Shown: positions 1 to 10,140 of the stretch, in pieces | Layout: each line of letters begins with the position of its first letter | Position numbering within the stretch: the stretch's first letter is position 1 | From: Kitagawia praeruptora | Lineage: Eukaryota; Streptophyta; Magnoliopsida; Apiales; Apiaceae | Direction: 5' to 3' | Length of the DNA stretch: 64,000 nt | NCBI GenBank assembly: GCA_037693485.1 | Contig: CM075344.1 | Location: 40,768,501 to 40,832,500 of the forward strand | Position numbers and translations under genes: made by a program | Notes under the pieces: generated by a model | Seen by the model: only the letters and a program-made list of their open reading frames with translations | Database searches by the model: none | Told to the model about the DNA's origin: nothing

Positions 1-1
1 C

Positions 2-529
2 AAGCACACTTTGAAGACAAGGCTTGAAGATAAGAAGGGAAGCTGGCCAGAGGAGCTTCCTGGAGTCTTGTGGTCGTATAATACCACGCCTAGAACTACA
101 ACTGGTGAATCTCCTTTTACCCTCACTTATGGTTGTGAAGCTATGGTACCTGTGGAAGTTGGAACAGGTTCCTTGAGAAGAAAGTATTTTGATCCCGAGA
201 GCAATGAGGTCAATCATAGACTATATTTGGACATGGTCGAAGAGTTGAGAGCAGATTCACAAGTGAAGTTAGCAGCATATCAACAGAGAGTTCGAAGGTA
301 TTACGACAAAAAGGTGAAGGCAAGACCTTTCAAGGTTGGAGACCTAGTTTTGAGGAAAGTCATGCCAAATACCAGGATTCTGGCACATGGAGCTTTTGGA
401 GCAAATTGGGAAGGGCCTTACCAGATAAAGTCAGCCATTTGGGAAGGAACCTACCACTTGATGGATATGGATGGGAACCTCATTCCGAGAGCTTGGAATG
501 CAGAGCATCTCAAGAAGTATTATCAGTAA
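2..529 (+). CDS. pol: Gypsy integrase C-terminal end, partial
   Basis: The frame is open from the window edge to TAA at 527-529. The visible part begins after the integrase catalytic core. It holds the region typical of the end of plant gypsy integrases: a WSYNTTPRTTTGESPF-like segment, then FKVGDLVLRKV, then a GPY/F-type module (NWEGPYQIK) and an ending at KKYYQ. It would have inserted the cDNA of this retrotransposon. No stop or frameshift occurs in the visible 175 codons. The true start is outside the window, so the first in-frame Leu or Met codons here are not starts. Confidence 0.9.
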   Translation, partial: KHTLKTRLEDKKGSWPEELPGVLWSYNTTPRTTTGESPFTLTYGCEAMVPVEVGTGSLRRKYFDPESNEVNHRLYLDMVEELRADSQVKLAAYQQRVRRYYDKKVKARPFKVGDLVLRKVMPNTRILAHGAFGANWEGPYQIKSAIWEGTYHLMDMDGNLIPRAWNAEHLKKYYQ

Positions 530-1047
530 CTCTTTTATGTGTTTTTCTTAGGAAAAGTAAGGCTCTTTCAGCCCAAGAATAAAGGCAGCTTATTAGTTAT
601 AGCTGACCAGTATTTTGATTCCAGTATTCAATTATGCATGTACTCGGGGGGTACTTAATGTGAACCTCTCTACTTGCAAGATGATTTTTTTAGTATTGAG
701 CGATGTATAGCTCTACGTTGAATATTTTGAGTGCATTATTTGCAGCTATAGCTCCTTAATAGTTCTTTTACGTAATAATCATTACCCAAAAGAACTGGGG
801 GGTAGTATTCCTACTTAGACAGTATTGCACATGCTATTTGATATTTCATATGCCAATTTGAAATTTTTGAAACAGGTTACCTAGATTAACAGGTTCCAGT
901 AGCATTGTGTTGCATTTTGCAGGTTACCTAAGCTGACAGGTTCCTGTAGCATTGACAGTATATGTGAAGTATGAATATGAATTGACAGAATGTGCAGACT
1001 ACGATTGATTGATCAGAATTAGCTTGTGGACAGATTGTTGAGAAAAG
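530..1047. other. Non-coding spacer after pol with PPT-like copies
   Basis: No credible coding sequence. Two G-rich stretches, at 644-653 (ctcggggggtact) and 789-799 (aactggggggtagt), resemble the polypurine tract at about 5773-5785 that directly precedes the 3' LTR. Confidence 0.5.
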
Positions 1048-1449
1048 TATAAAGTCCCAGGTAGCTTCCTGGGCATCGAGAAAAGTCCCAGGTAGCTTCC
1101 TGGGCATCGAGTAAAGTCCCAGGTAGCTTCCTGGGCATCGAGTAAAGTCCCAGGTAGCTTCCTGGGCATCGAGTAAAGTCCCAGGTAGCTTCCTGGGCAT
1201 TGAGTAAAGTCCCAGGTAGCTTCCTGGACATCGAGCAAAGTCCCTGGTAGCTTCCTGGGCATTGAGTAAAGTCCCAGGTAGCTTCCTAGACATCGAGCAA
1301 AGTCCCTGGTAGCTTCCTGGGCATTGAGTAAAGTCCCAGGTAGCTTCCTGGGCATCGAGCAAAGTCCCTGGTAGCTTCCTGGGCATCGAGAAAAGTCCCA
1401 GGTAGCTTCCTGGGCACGAGAAAAGCTTCAGGTAGCTTCCTGAGCAAAT
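1048..1449. repeat. 31-bp tandem repeat, 13 copies
   Basis: Thirteen copies of a 31-bp unit, each containing the core ggtagcttcct. Most units carry cccagg-tagctt-cctggg, an inverted repeat able to form a 6-bp stem with a 6-nt loop. Copies alternate between cccagg and ccctgg variants, so a two-unit higher-order pattern is present around 1201-1380. Because 31 is not a multiple of three, a stop-free unit gives open frames of 118 and 204 codons on the minus strand. These are artefacts of the repeat and not genes. Tandem repeats in the untranslated region before the 3' LTR are known in Tat/Ogre-type elements. Confidence 0.95.
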
Positions 1450-1521
1450 GAGATTGAAAAGCCTCAGTTGACTGAGCACGACATTGTTGCCAAAAGCCTC
1501 AAGTTCCTTGAGCACGTGAAT

Positions 1522-1587
1522 TAAAGTCCTGACAAAAGGCATCTAAAGTCCTGACAAAAGGCATCTAAAGTCCTGACAAAAGGCACC
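1522..1587. repeat. 22-bp tandem repeat, 3 copies
   Basis: Three head-to-tail copies of a 22-bp unit beginning taaagtcctgac (1522-1543, 1544-1565, 1566-1587). The last differs near its end. Confidence 0.9.
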
Positions 1588-1762
1588 TTAAAGAGAAGCC
1601 TAACAAGCTCTCCCTCATGTGGAACCGCCTTTGGCACATGGGAAGAAGGGGTAAAATCCTTAGCATTTACCTTCATAAGATGTCTAGCCTGACACATGGA
1701 GAAGAGGAATCTGTGTGGACTCCCAGAATGGCACACAGGTTCCTAGAATCGCCCCGAGGCAT

Positions 1763-1924
1763 AAAAAGGAACCAACATGCCTCGAGGCATGTTGGGACCT
1801 AGAGAATAGGATTGGGAACCAAGCAGGTTACCTTTCCAGGAGGAAAAAGGAACCAACAGGCCTCGAGGCATGTTGGGACCTAGAGATTAGGATTGGGAGC
1901 CAAGCAGGCAACCTTTCCAAGAGG
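1763..1924. repeat. 81-bp tandem duplication with palindrome
   Basis: Two copies of an 81-bp unit (1763-1843 and 1844-1924). The first contains a perfect 24-bp palindrome at 1772-1795 centred on TCGA. The second copy has one mismatch in the same palindrome (1853-1876). Confidence 0.9.
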
Positions 1925-2666
1925 TGACCCGAATTAAACAAAAGAAATTTTACTAACTTTAACTAGCTTTTGTTTTATGTTTATTTTGCAGGTTTGATGG
2001 TCGAGGAACCTGGTCAAATCATTTAGGATCTAAGGTTATCAGAAAGGGTTTTTAGTTCAAAAGGCGACTCTGACAATGTTGAGTGAAGCATAGGAAAAGA
2101 CGTGTTTAGGCTTACAAAGTTGATCAGGTAGTTTATAGGGAACCTGGTTTAGACCTGGGAAGAATCTTTAAGGAAAACTACAGTTCAGATTACGGAGGTG
2201 AATACATGTCTTGAAGTACAAACAAAAAAAAGGGGTTCCAAGTCTGCAAGTAAGTTGTATTTAGTTACATGTTACTTTGAGAAAATTATAAGTGAAAGTA
2301 TGGATGCATCCTGTTTCTTATAACGGGTTATCCCACATAAGCTTGGGTGTATAAGTATGGACACTAATTAGTTTTTAAGATGCATGATGATAAAGTATTC
2401 TACGAGGTTTTGGAAAAAAGGTGTGCTATATTAAGTACAGACGCAAGTTAAGAAACTAGGCATGAACAAGCAAGAGCGAGAGATATAGCAAAAGTAGATA
2501 ATAGTCATTAGAAACATAAAGAGTTATAGGGTACAAGGACCCTAGGCAAACCAAAGTTAAAGGCACGAAGGCCATTGAAACCAAGTTAAATTACATCCCG
2601 CGAGGCACTACGAGGGGCCCGCAACCTCAAGAAAAGTTATGGAAAGTTCAGAAAATTTATGAAATT

Positions 2667-4720
2667 TTAAGCAGGAGATACTTTACTAGATTCTTCGATG
2701 GCTGAGGAAGGTGGAAGAGTGGTTGGAGCAACGTCAGAAGCAGGAATCTCTGTAGTCTCAAGGGTGGCACCCGGAGACCTCTCAACCGTTTTCACGGGAG
2801 GTACAGAAGTTGCAGCAGCAGCTTTCTCCTCAAAATCTTTGATCATTCCAACTACGTCTTCACCCAAGAGGGACCAGTCTATATGAGGCATCTTCTCCCA
2901 TGTGGAACGTATGTAGTCATTAATACCTTCATCATAGCCTTCGTCATATCTGGCCTTCTCCTTGATAAGTATGGATGACTTCACAACTTCAGCAGCAGCA
3001 TTCAAGGCATCCACCTGGGCTTCCAGTTCATTGGTTTTTTCCAACATCGACAGTTTCTCGTCCCTAAGGATCTTGACCTGACCTTGAAGTTCGATTTTCT
3101 CATCTCTTAAAGAGGTCTCCACGGTCTTTGCATTTCTGACAGCTGCAGTAGCAATGTTTGCCTTATCCTCACTAGCAGTTAATTCTGCTTTGAGTTTGCG
3201 AATCTCACCTTGAAGTTGGATGTCATATTGGGTCTTTACAGCAAACTCATCGCAGTATCTAAGAGCAAAGAAAGCAGATTGAGCAGTAGCAAATCTCATG
3301 GCGTGCATGGCCTCAGTAGAACTCATCTTACTCCAGGCAGCTATCGTCTCTGTAGGAACATGGGTGTCAATCATATCCTTAAACAAGTTGGAAGATTGAT
3401 CAGGATCGGTTTTTACTGCTTTGCTTTTCCTTGACGAGCGAGTCTGGGGAGCTGCTGAGAGGTCAAGAGTTGTCTGAGCAAACTTCCTCTTTGAAGAACC
3501 AGAATGAGTAGTTTGGGAAGCAGGAGTGCCAGGAATTTGATTAATAGGAGTTGCATTCAGCGGAACCTCCTTAGTTTCAGTCTTGAAAATCTCATCCACG
3601 TTCTTGGACCTTTTGATAAACGATGGGGCTTTTGGAGCCATATCTGCGAAAGAAAATACAAGAAAGAATCAGAGATTTATATACAGAATAAGCAGATAAA
3701 AGTACAGATGTATAACAATAGAAAAGAAAGGACAACAACAGGGAAACTCATACCAGAAGCTGAGGGTATAAAACCTAGGGCAGACAAATTATCAGGGGTC
3801 AATAGGATCATACAATCTCTTATGGCCGAAGAGTGCTTCAAAGCCTCTTCAGCTCTCATTAAACAGGCTCCAGTAAGAACAGTCTGTTTTGGAATTAATG
3901 GGCGGCAATTGAATTCAAAGCGGATAGAGGGGCAATCAAAGCAGTAAAGGAACTGCTCTTGCCATTGATCAAAGTTCTGTTTAACACCTTTTATACATCG
4001 GCCTTGATGACTAGGCCAGGCAGTCAGATAAAAACAACCAGAACCCTTCCCAGTGTCCTTCAATCTGAAGAAGTAACCTAATTCATGTGCAGATAGTGGG
4101 GTTGTGAACAGGCTAGTGTACAGAATGTAGGTACTAATGGCTAACCTATATGAGTTAGGTGTCAATTGGAGAGGGGCCAAGCCATAGAAGTCAAGAACCT
4201 CTCTCAGAAAAGGATGTAGAGGGAAGTATACACCAACTTTGAAGAAAGCAGCAGAGGTTACAACATTTGGAATACCTCGATCAGGTATCTTGGTATCAAA
4301 CTTGTGAGCTCTCTCACCTGGCTTAGGGATAATAATGGAGCAGGATGGACGAAAACATTCCTCATACAATTTCTCTAACCTAGTCAAGGTCATAAGAGAA
4401 TCCATTTTTTCACAGAAAGGTACAATTTCTTGCTTATACAACTCCCTTTCAACGGACACTTCGTTATCAAAATCAGGGTCTGGGATCAAACTATGATCAG
4501 GCTTAGACACTTCTTCTCCGTCAGAGGGCCAATCATCCCCCAAATCTACAAAGGAAGGGGTAGGAAGATTTGTAGAAGGTAAGGTCGAAGGTTTGAGAAG
4601 AATAGTTCCAGGTTCATCAATGTCTGGAACAACAACCCTAGACCTAGTTCTTTCCCCTATTGGCATCATAGAAGGTTGAATTGAAGATAAGTGGTCAGAA
4701 TGTGTAGAATCAGAGGACAT
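2667..4720 (-). CDS. Antisense gene of the Tat element (aORF), PF04195-like
   Basis: This minus-strand gene lies inside the plus-strand retrotransposon. Coding exon 1 is 4720-3754. The intron 3753-3644 has a GTATGA donor and a TTTCGCAG acceptor. Coding exon 2 is 3643-2667. The exons join in frame (967 + 977 bp) to give 647 residues. The start at 4720 is chosen because a TTTTGCAG acceptor ends at 4721, so the ATG opens the exon. A 5'-UTR intron (about 5125-4721) follows the leader exon. The first half carries a module with PLHPFLREVLDFYGLAPLQL and TPNSYRL, which matches my memory of the Pfam 'putative gypsy type transposon' family (PF04195). The second half (about residues 440-560) is a long heptad-rich coiled coil, followed by a Ser/Thr/Pro-rich tail. 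Function is unknown. It has no stop, so it is more intact than its relative at 32338-34120. Confidence 0.75.
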
Positions 4721-5234
4721 CTGCAAAAGACAGACGGAGAAAAAATCAGGTTTTGAGTCTTCTAAAAGAGAAAATAGTGGTTCTAAAGTTCTTGGACAGA
4801 CATAACTATGAGACACAGGGTGATCAGTGAATTACACAGAAGCTACGCACCATTAAAGCGACTCACATCGACTACAGTACAAATCGAAAACATGGGTGTA
4901 CAGAATATGAATGAACAATGTTGAGTCCCAGAAGAAGTCAGGGTCACAAGACCGTAAATCGATGATCAAACAAACAGGGTATAGAAAAAGACTGTGTGAG
5001 AAGCATGGAATAGAAACAAATGTATACATACAAAGATTAGAAACGAAGAACATCGACATGCAAGACACAGAAGTGCAGACAAGTACGAAATAAAGTCAAA
5101 AGAGCAGAAAGAAAGCAAGTCATACCTTAATTAGAAGAAAGCGGCGACGGAGAGTTTGGATTGAGTAAGTGACCGTCGGACTTCTTTTTCCTCTTCTCTC
5201 TCTAAGGGTTTTGGAAGATATTTGGTAAAGGTAA

Positions 5235-5275
5235 AAACTAGACTTGGAGTTAGAAGTGTGTTTATATAATCAAGA
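5235..5275 (-). promoter_or_regulatory. TATA promoter of the antisense gene
   Basis: On the minus strand the sequence reads TTATATAAAC (5270-5261). It lies about 135 bp upstream of the leader-exon donor at 5126/5125. No ATG-led ORF competes between it and the first coding exon. It is separate from the LTR promoter and points the opposite way. Confidence 0.5.
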
Positions 5276-5785
5276 CAGTTCCGCACACGTGTCAGAGCAT
5301 TAGTGGAGCGGTAAAAACGAAGAGGTATATGTGTGAAAGGCGTGTGAACCTTGGGAACTCATGCATTAACTACAGCTTCGGGAAGTGATAAGTTCAATTC
5401 GAACTTAGAGTTATCTCCAGCTGCCAACCCTTATCTCTTCCTATAGATTTTTAAATTATTAAATTTAAAAAGACGTAGAGTTGAGTGACGAATTAGATTC
5501 CCAGAGGAGCAAAATGCAAGCATCGAGTTGACTTCGAGAGCAGCTATCTGATGAAGAAAATAGCAAGATAACAGGTTCCTTAATGCAAAGGAAGCTTACT
5601 CAAGACTATATTAAGCTGAAAATATTTTATGTCCTGTTTCCTACGCCGAGTTAACTCATGTAGGCTTGGATATAAAATGTTAAAGCGAGGTATTGTTACT
5701 AGAATGGTTTAGCATAGAACTTTTGATCGTAGAATTAGAATAGGTTCCTTTCACATTACATGATTTCAAGGAACCGGGGGGTACT

Positions 5786-6652
5786 TGTTGTGCCCAAAAT
5801 CTCCATGGGTTAGATTTAGGCCCATTAAGCTATAGGATCCGGTCCATACGAGCTAGAAGATTGATCCAGTACGAGTTATGAAGATCAAATAAAAGAAATG
5901 ACTAAGGAAGTATGAGTATTAGGAGGTTCCCAATGGTCAGGAAGCTGAGCTGAGCACTAGAAGACCAGGTTCCTCCAAGCAAAAGAGTTCGAGTTAGCAT
6001 AGCAACAGCCATAGAAATGATAAAAGCATGTGAAGAGTTATCCAGTCTAACCAGTTTGTTATTTGTGCAGGTAATGACACTCAAAGGGAGGTCCCTAAGC
6101 GATATGTCCCGAAATAAGGAGGTTCCTGAGAAACAGGCTCCTGAGATGTAGGTTCCTGAGCACTAGGTTCCTACGAGTTGCCCAACAGAAAGTTCTAGGA
6201 GTCATCTAGAACAGATAAACAAATTGGTATCTGAGTATAATTCTAGGGCGCAGATGATCCTAGAATAACTCTAACCAATGAGAGAATCATAAGTGGAATA
6301 CGAACTCGAGTTCTACTCCACTTAGCCAAACTAGTTCGTGAAAGGCTCTAAAGGAACCTGAGTCCAACACGAACTAGGTGACCGAATACAGCTATTCCAG
6401 TAAGAGACAGACTCATATTAGAACTACGTGAGCTTGATCCCTATAAATACAAGGGTACGTAGGCACCTCAGGGTACGACGCATTAAGTTCTCTGATTTTC
6501 TCTAAAGGCACCTGAGATTATTGGAGATACCCTCGAGCTCAGCTCAACCCCCACAAACACAACCCAAACCTTTTCATAGAACAGTTGATCGCTAGCCTAT
6601 ACAACTACTTGTAAACCTCATATAAGTTGATTACGAAATCCACTCATCAACA
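5786..6652 (+). repeat. 3' LTR of the first Tat element
   Basis: It begins TGTTGTGCCC directly after the polypurine tract (ggaaccggggggtact) and ends ...CATCAACA, giving TGTTG/CAACA termini. A TATA box (ctataaata) lies at 6441-6449. It is bracketed by ctacgt (6424-6429) and acgtag (6457-6462), a module shared with three other LTR families in the window. The right end is inferred from the terminal inverted repeat alone, because the 5' LTR is outside the window. Confidence 0.75.
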
Positions 6653-8814
6653 GATTGGTTGTATAATAATTGTGTAAAATAATAATTATGCAGAATTTAT
6701 TGAAGTTATAAGCTAATATATTCCAATAATATTATATAAAATGGTTAGTCATCATATGTTAAAAATACGAACAATTGATCATTTATAGAGTTTTTGTAAA
6801 AAGAAATAAAAAAAATAGATGTTGACTATATTTGACCAATTTAAAATAAATAATGTAAAATTTTATAAAGGAGAATGATTGAAAATGAAAAAAAAAATTA
6901 TGTAAATGAAATATTACCTTAACATTTTAGCTAAGAAATGTATTAAGATGTTCTAATGACAATAGTGAATTAACATATCTAATAAGATCCGAATGAGATT
7001 AGTAGGTGAATAGAAAAATTTTTAGCAAATAAAAAACTAATAACAATCTTAAAAAAATTGGAATGGACGGAGTATATAGATGCTTACTCGATTAGTTGGA
7101 CTAAAACTTGAACTAGTTTTTTTTATACCAAAAATGCATTCATATTAATTAATTGTATCAAAATATATTATAATTAAATTAAGTTGGGATTTCGGTCCCT
7201 ACTCGAAGTGTGTTTAAGGAGAAGAAGACTTACTCGGAAAAAAGACCATCTAAATTGTTAGAATTTGAAAATTGGTATCGATGTTACAAATTTTATTTTA
7301 TTTTTAAGTTTCAATTTTTATGAATTAAATTATAGTATAAATCTTCATAATATATGTTAAAGCTGGATTTTGGTTTAAACGAGAGATTGACACTAATCGT
7401 GTATAAGAAAAGAGCATCTTAAAAGAGAGAACCATATAAATTGTTTAAATTTAATATTGATTATATAATATAAGATAAATATATGTAAAATATTTTTTAG
7501 AAATATTATTAAAGGTGAGTTTTAGTTTAACGAGGGAGCGCTTTTATAGGAAGAATTATGTTTCAATACGATACTGTTAAAATTTAATATATAATATGAG
7601 ATAAATATATATTTAAAAAAATATAAAAATTTTAATGATGCCACGAAACTCGATTTTATCGATTAGTTTTAAAAAGATATATAAAGGTTCAAATTGTGCT
7701 ACGCATATAATAGACAAATATATGTCTTTTTTATGAACCATACATATATTATAAAATTTGGTATTATTATAAAAAATTATAGTTAACCCACCTTACAATA
7801 TAATGAATTTTCTAAAATTACAATAAAAAATTATATTTTAATTAAAGATGGGTCAAATTGATCACTGAAAAACAAATATGACTAATATTGGGGGTTTGAG
7901 AAAATAATAAATTATAATTTTTAGTATTTGGACCATAAAATGGTAGCTATTTTGCACATGATGTATTTTTAATAATAAAATATAATTTTATTGAATGGTA
8001 ATAATAAAGTAATAGTAATTTCTAGTGATTGGTATGTTTGTATTTGTTGAGTACTTGTTGAACGATTGTTGCCAAAAAAAATATAATTTTAATATTTATG
8101 AAAAGTACATATGTATTTTATAAAAAAACATACAATTGGAAATGTACTTGTTGAACGATTACTTTTTATTTCTCAATTTGTAAAATATGCTTTTATTAAT
8201 TGGAAATGTAAATTAAGGGTATTCTAATCTCTTTCACAATAATGGGTGTGCACGTGGGTGTTATGTTAAAGCTGGATTTTGGTTTTAATGAGATAGTGAT
8301 ACTATAGGAGGAATGACGTTTAAGAAAGGAGCAGGTCAAAAGAGAGAACCGTGTAAATTGTTAAAATTTAATATTGATGATATAATATAAGATAAATATA
8401 TATAAATATATTTTTTAGAAATATTATAATGCCGTCGTGAAATGTGACTCGATCGATTATTCATAATATATGTTATAAGGTGAGTTTTAGTTTAACAATG
8501 AGAAGAATTATGTTTCAATACGATATTGTTAAAATTTAATATAAAATATGAGATAAATATATATTAAAAAAAATAAAAATTTTAATGATGCCACGAAACT
8601 CGACTTTATCAATTAGTTTTAAAAAGATATATAAAGGTTATTACAAATTGTATCAATCAAATTGTGCTACATATATAGTAGACAAATACGCATTTTGACG
8701 ATGTTTGAAAGTTTTAAATGTAAAAAAATAAATAAATAAAATTTGCATTTTTATTTGCAAAAATTTAGTGAAGAGTTGTAGTTGATTCTCCACAAAATAA
8801 AATAAATAAATTAA
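6653..8814. repeat. AT-rich region with degenerate direct repeats
   Basis: No gene is visible. Two diverged copies of a 370-430 bp block lie at about 7350-7725 and 8262-8690. They share gctggattttggttt, agagagaacc and tgatgccacgaaactcga. Each block contains two weakly related halves (gctggatttt... and ggtgagttttagtttaac...), and a third weak relative begins near 7185. This is probably decayed satellite-like or old transposon sequence. A Stowaway-like end (ggaatggacggagta) lies at about 7060-7074, but its partner is not visible. Confidence 0.6.
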
Positions 8815-8890
8815 TATTGGGCCGCTCAGCCCACTAAAGATTAATTTTGATGTTGGGGCGCTCAGCCCACTAGAGGCCATATATAAAAGA
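8815..8890 (+). promoter_or_regulatory. Promoter with site-II-like motifs and TATA
   Basis: Two near-identical 17-bp motifs (gggccgctcagccca at 8819-8833 and ggggcgctcagccca about 36 bp later) carry TGGGC/GCCCA elements. In plants such site II elements are common in promoters of housekeeping genes. A TATA box (atatataaaag) follows at about 8879-8889, 66 bp before the ATG at 8955. Confidence 0.55.
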
Positions 8891-8954
8891 GAAAGCGATA
8901 GGGTTACAGACGCGCCGCATTTACAATAGAATAGATATTTGATATTTGATGATA

Positions 8955-10140
8955 ATGGCTGCTCAACTCAGATTTGGACTCGGAACTCGAGGTGCACTCG
9001 GACACAAGGTCAACCGACTCGGATCTCGAGGTAACGTTGTCCTCTTTCAAATTTAAGATCATGTTATAAAAATCGGACAAAGATTGCATTTTTATTATAT
9101 TGTGATGTAGATCTAGAATAAAAGCGACAACTTTATTTGATTAATGTTATAAAAATTGGATTTTTAATGTAGATCTCGTTAAAATATTGGATTTTTATTA
9201 TACTGTGTTGTAGATCTAGAATAAAGTTGACAACTTTATTTGATCAATGCCAAAATATTGCATTTTTACTTGATTGTCCCAACATAATTACATTAAAAAA
9301 CTTAATCTTTACTTCAATTAAGAGTAGATCTGGTAAAAGACATACTCTTTATTTCATTTCACACCTCGGATCTGAATAAAAATCAAAACTTTACCCACGT
9401 TTTCATTTTAATACTACATAAAAATTAGATTTTTATTACATACAAGATAATCTTGTCAAAGATTCCATTTTTATTTTATCACATACTTCAGATCTGAATA
9501 AAAGTTGCATCTTTTTCATTCAACGTTACTCGACCAACCCTGTGTTGGATTAAACTACTGATATTTACACGTGTCCATATGCTACTTCAACCACCAGAAG
9601 ACCTACATAAGGAAACAAAAGCTTGCATTAGATAATTGTTTTTTTTTTAACTTTAAAATTATTAACCAATATAATTAACTCCTGCCTACAGATGCAGGCT
9701 TGGGCTTCAATCCCCTCACTCACGTGGGCCTTGCTCGCAAGCCCACTAATCTTTCCTTCAGCCCAATTACTCCCAAGCCACTCACCATCTCCCTGGCTGG
9801 TGGTAACAGGTTGGAGTTGGCCCCAATTAAACCTGAGGACCACCCTGCCTGGATCACCAAGCAGAGCAATCTGATGGACCTAATTGAAATCCTAGCTATT
9901 GTGTGTGAACGTAAGTCCTAAATCTTGTCTCTTTTTTATTATTGCCTTTCTCTTTATCAATACTGACCTATTATGTATGAATGAATTTCAGCAATCAGGA
10001 AAGTCAATGCCATAATCAAAAGCTTCCAGATATGGATCAAAATTTTGAAATTGCTGTGGGGAATCGTCAAGGAGATAATTGATAGGAAGAAGAAGGAGGA
10101 TGCTGAAAAGAACAAGAAAGAGGATAACTTGCTTGCCTGA
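8955..10140 (+). CDS. Unknown 147-residue protein, three exons
   Basis: Exon 1 is 8955-9030 (ATG at 8955, donor GAG|GTAACG). Exon 2 is 9692-9910 (acceptor CCTACAG, donor AAC|GTAAGT). Exon 3 is 9992-10140 (acceptor ATTTCAG, stop TGA). Exon lengths 76, 219 and 149 total 444 bp, and both junctions are phase 1, so the frame is uninterrupted. The protein begins MAAQLRFGLGTRG, has a Pro-rich middle (LAPIKPEDHPAWITKQ), then a helical segment rich in Ile, Leu and Trp (FQIWIKILKLLWGIVKEII), and a charged Lys-rich tail ending NLLA. I see no signal peptide and recognise no family. A site-II/TATA promoter lies just upstream. It could be a real host gene or a captured fragment. The matching phases and consensus splice sites favour a real gene. 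Confidence 0.6.
9031..9691. repeat. Degenerate repeats in intron 1
   Basis: The first intron of the unknown gene contains about four diverged tandem copies of a unit with ttgcattttta, gtagatctagaataaa and caactttatttgat (clearest at about 9072-9155 and 9165-9243). Weaker copies reach about 9520. Confidence 0.55.

Larger units (their letters stand above)
1..6652 (+). mobile_element. Ty3/gypsy Tat-type LTR retrotransposon, 3' part
   Basis: The window opens inside an LTR retrotransposon on the plus strand. In order it holds the C-terminal end of integrase (to 529), a non-coding stretch with tandem repeats (about 1048-1924), an antisense spliced gene (4720-2667), a polypurine tract (about 5769-5785) and a 3' LTR (5786-6652). 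The 5' LTR, gag and most of pol lie left of the window, so the target-site duplication cannot be checked. An antisense ORF between integrase and the 3' LTR is a known trait of part of the Tat lineage (Grande- and Retand-like elements). The lineage call rests on that and on similarity of layout to the complete element at 30094-50137. Confidence 0.85.

Noticed and set aside
1048..1449. CRISPR array
   Set aside because: Units are contiguous tandem copies without unique spacers, and the sequence is plant nuclear DNA.
928..1542. Minus-strand frames of 204, 118 and 70 codons with repeated PRKLPGTLL-type peptides
   Set aside because: They are translations of the 31-bp tandem repeat, open in several frames at once, with no start context or domain.
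7060..7074. Stowaway MITE
   Set aside because: Only one end-like motif (ggaatggacggagta) is seen, with no matching inverted terminus upstream.
8955..10140. Integrated viral gene
   Set aside because: The spliced structure and plant-type promoter argue against it, and no viral domain is recognisable.
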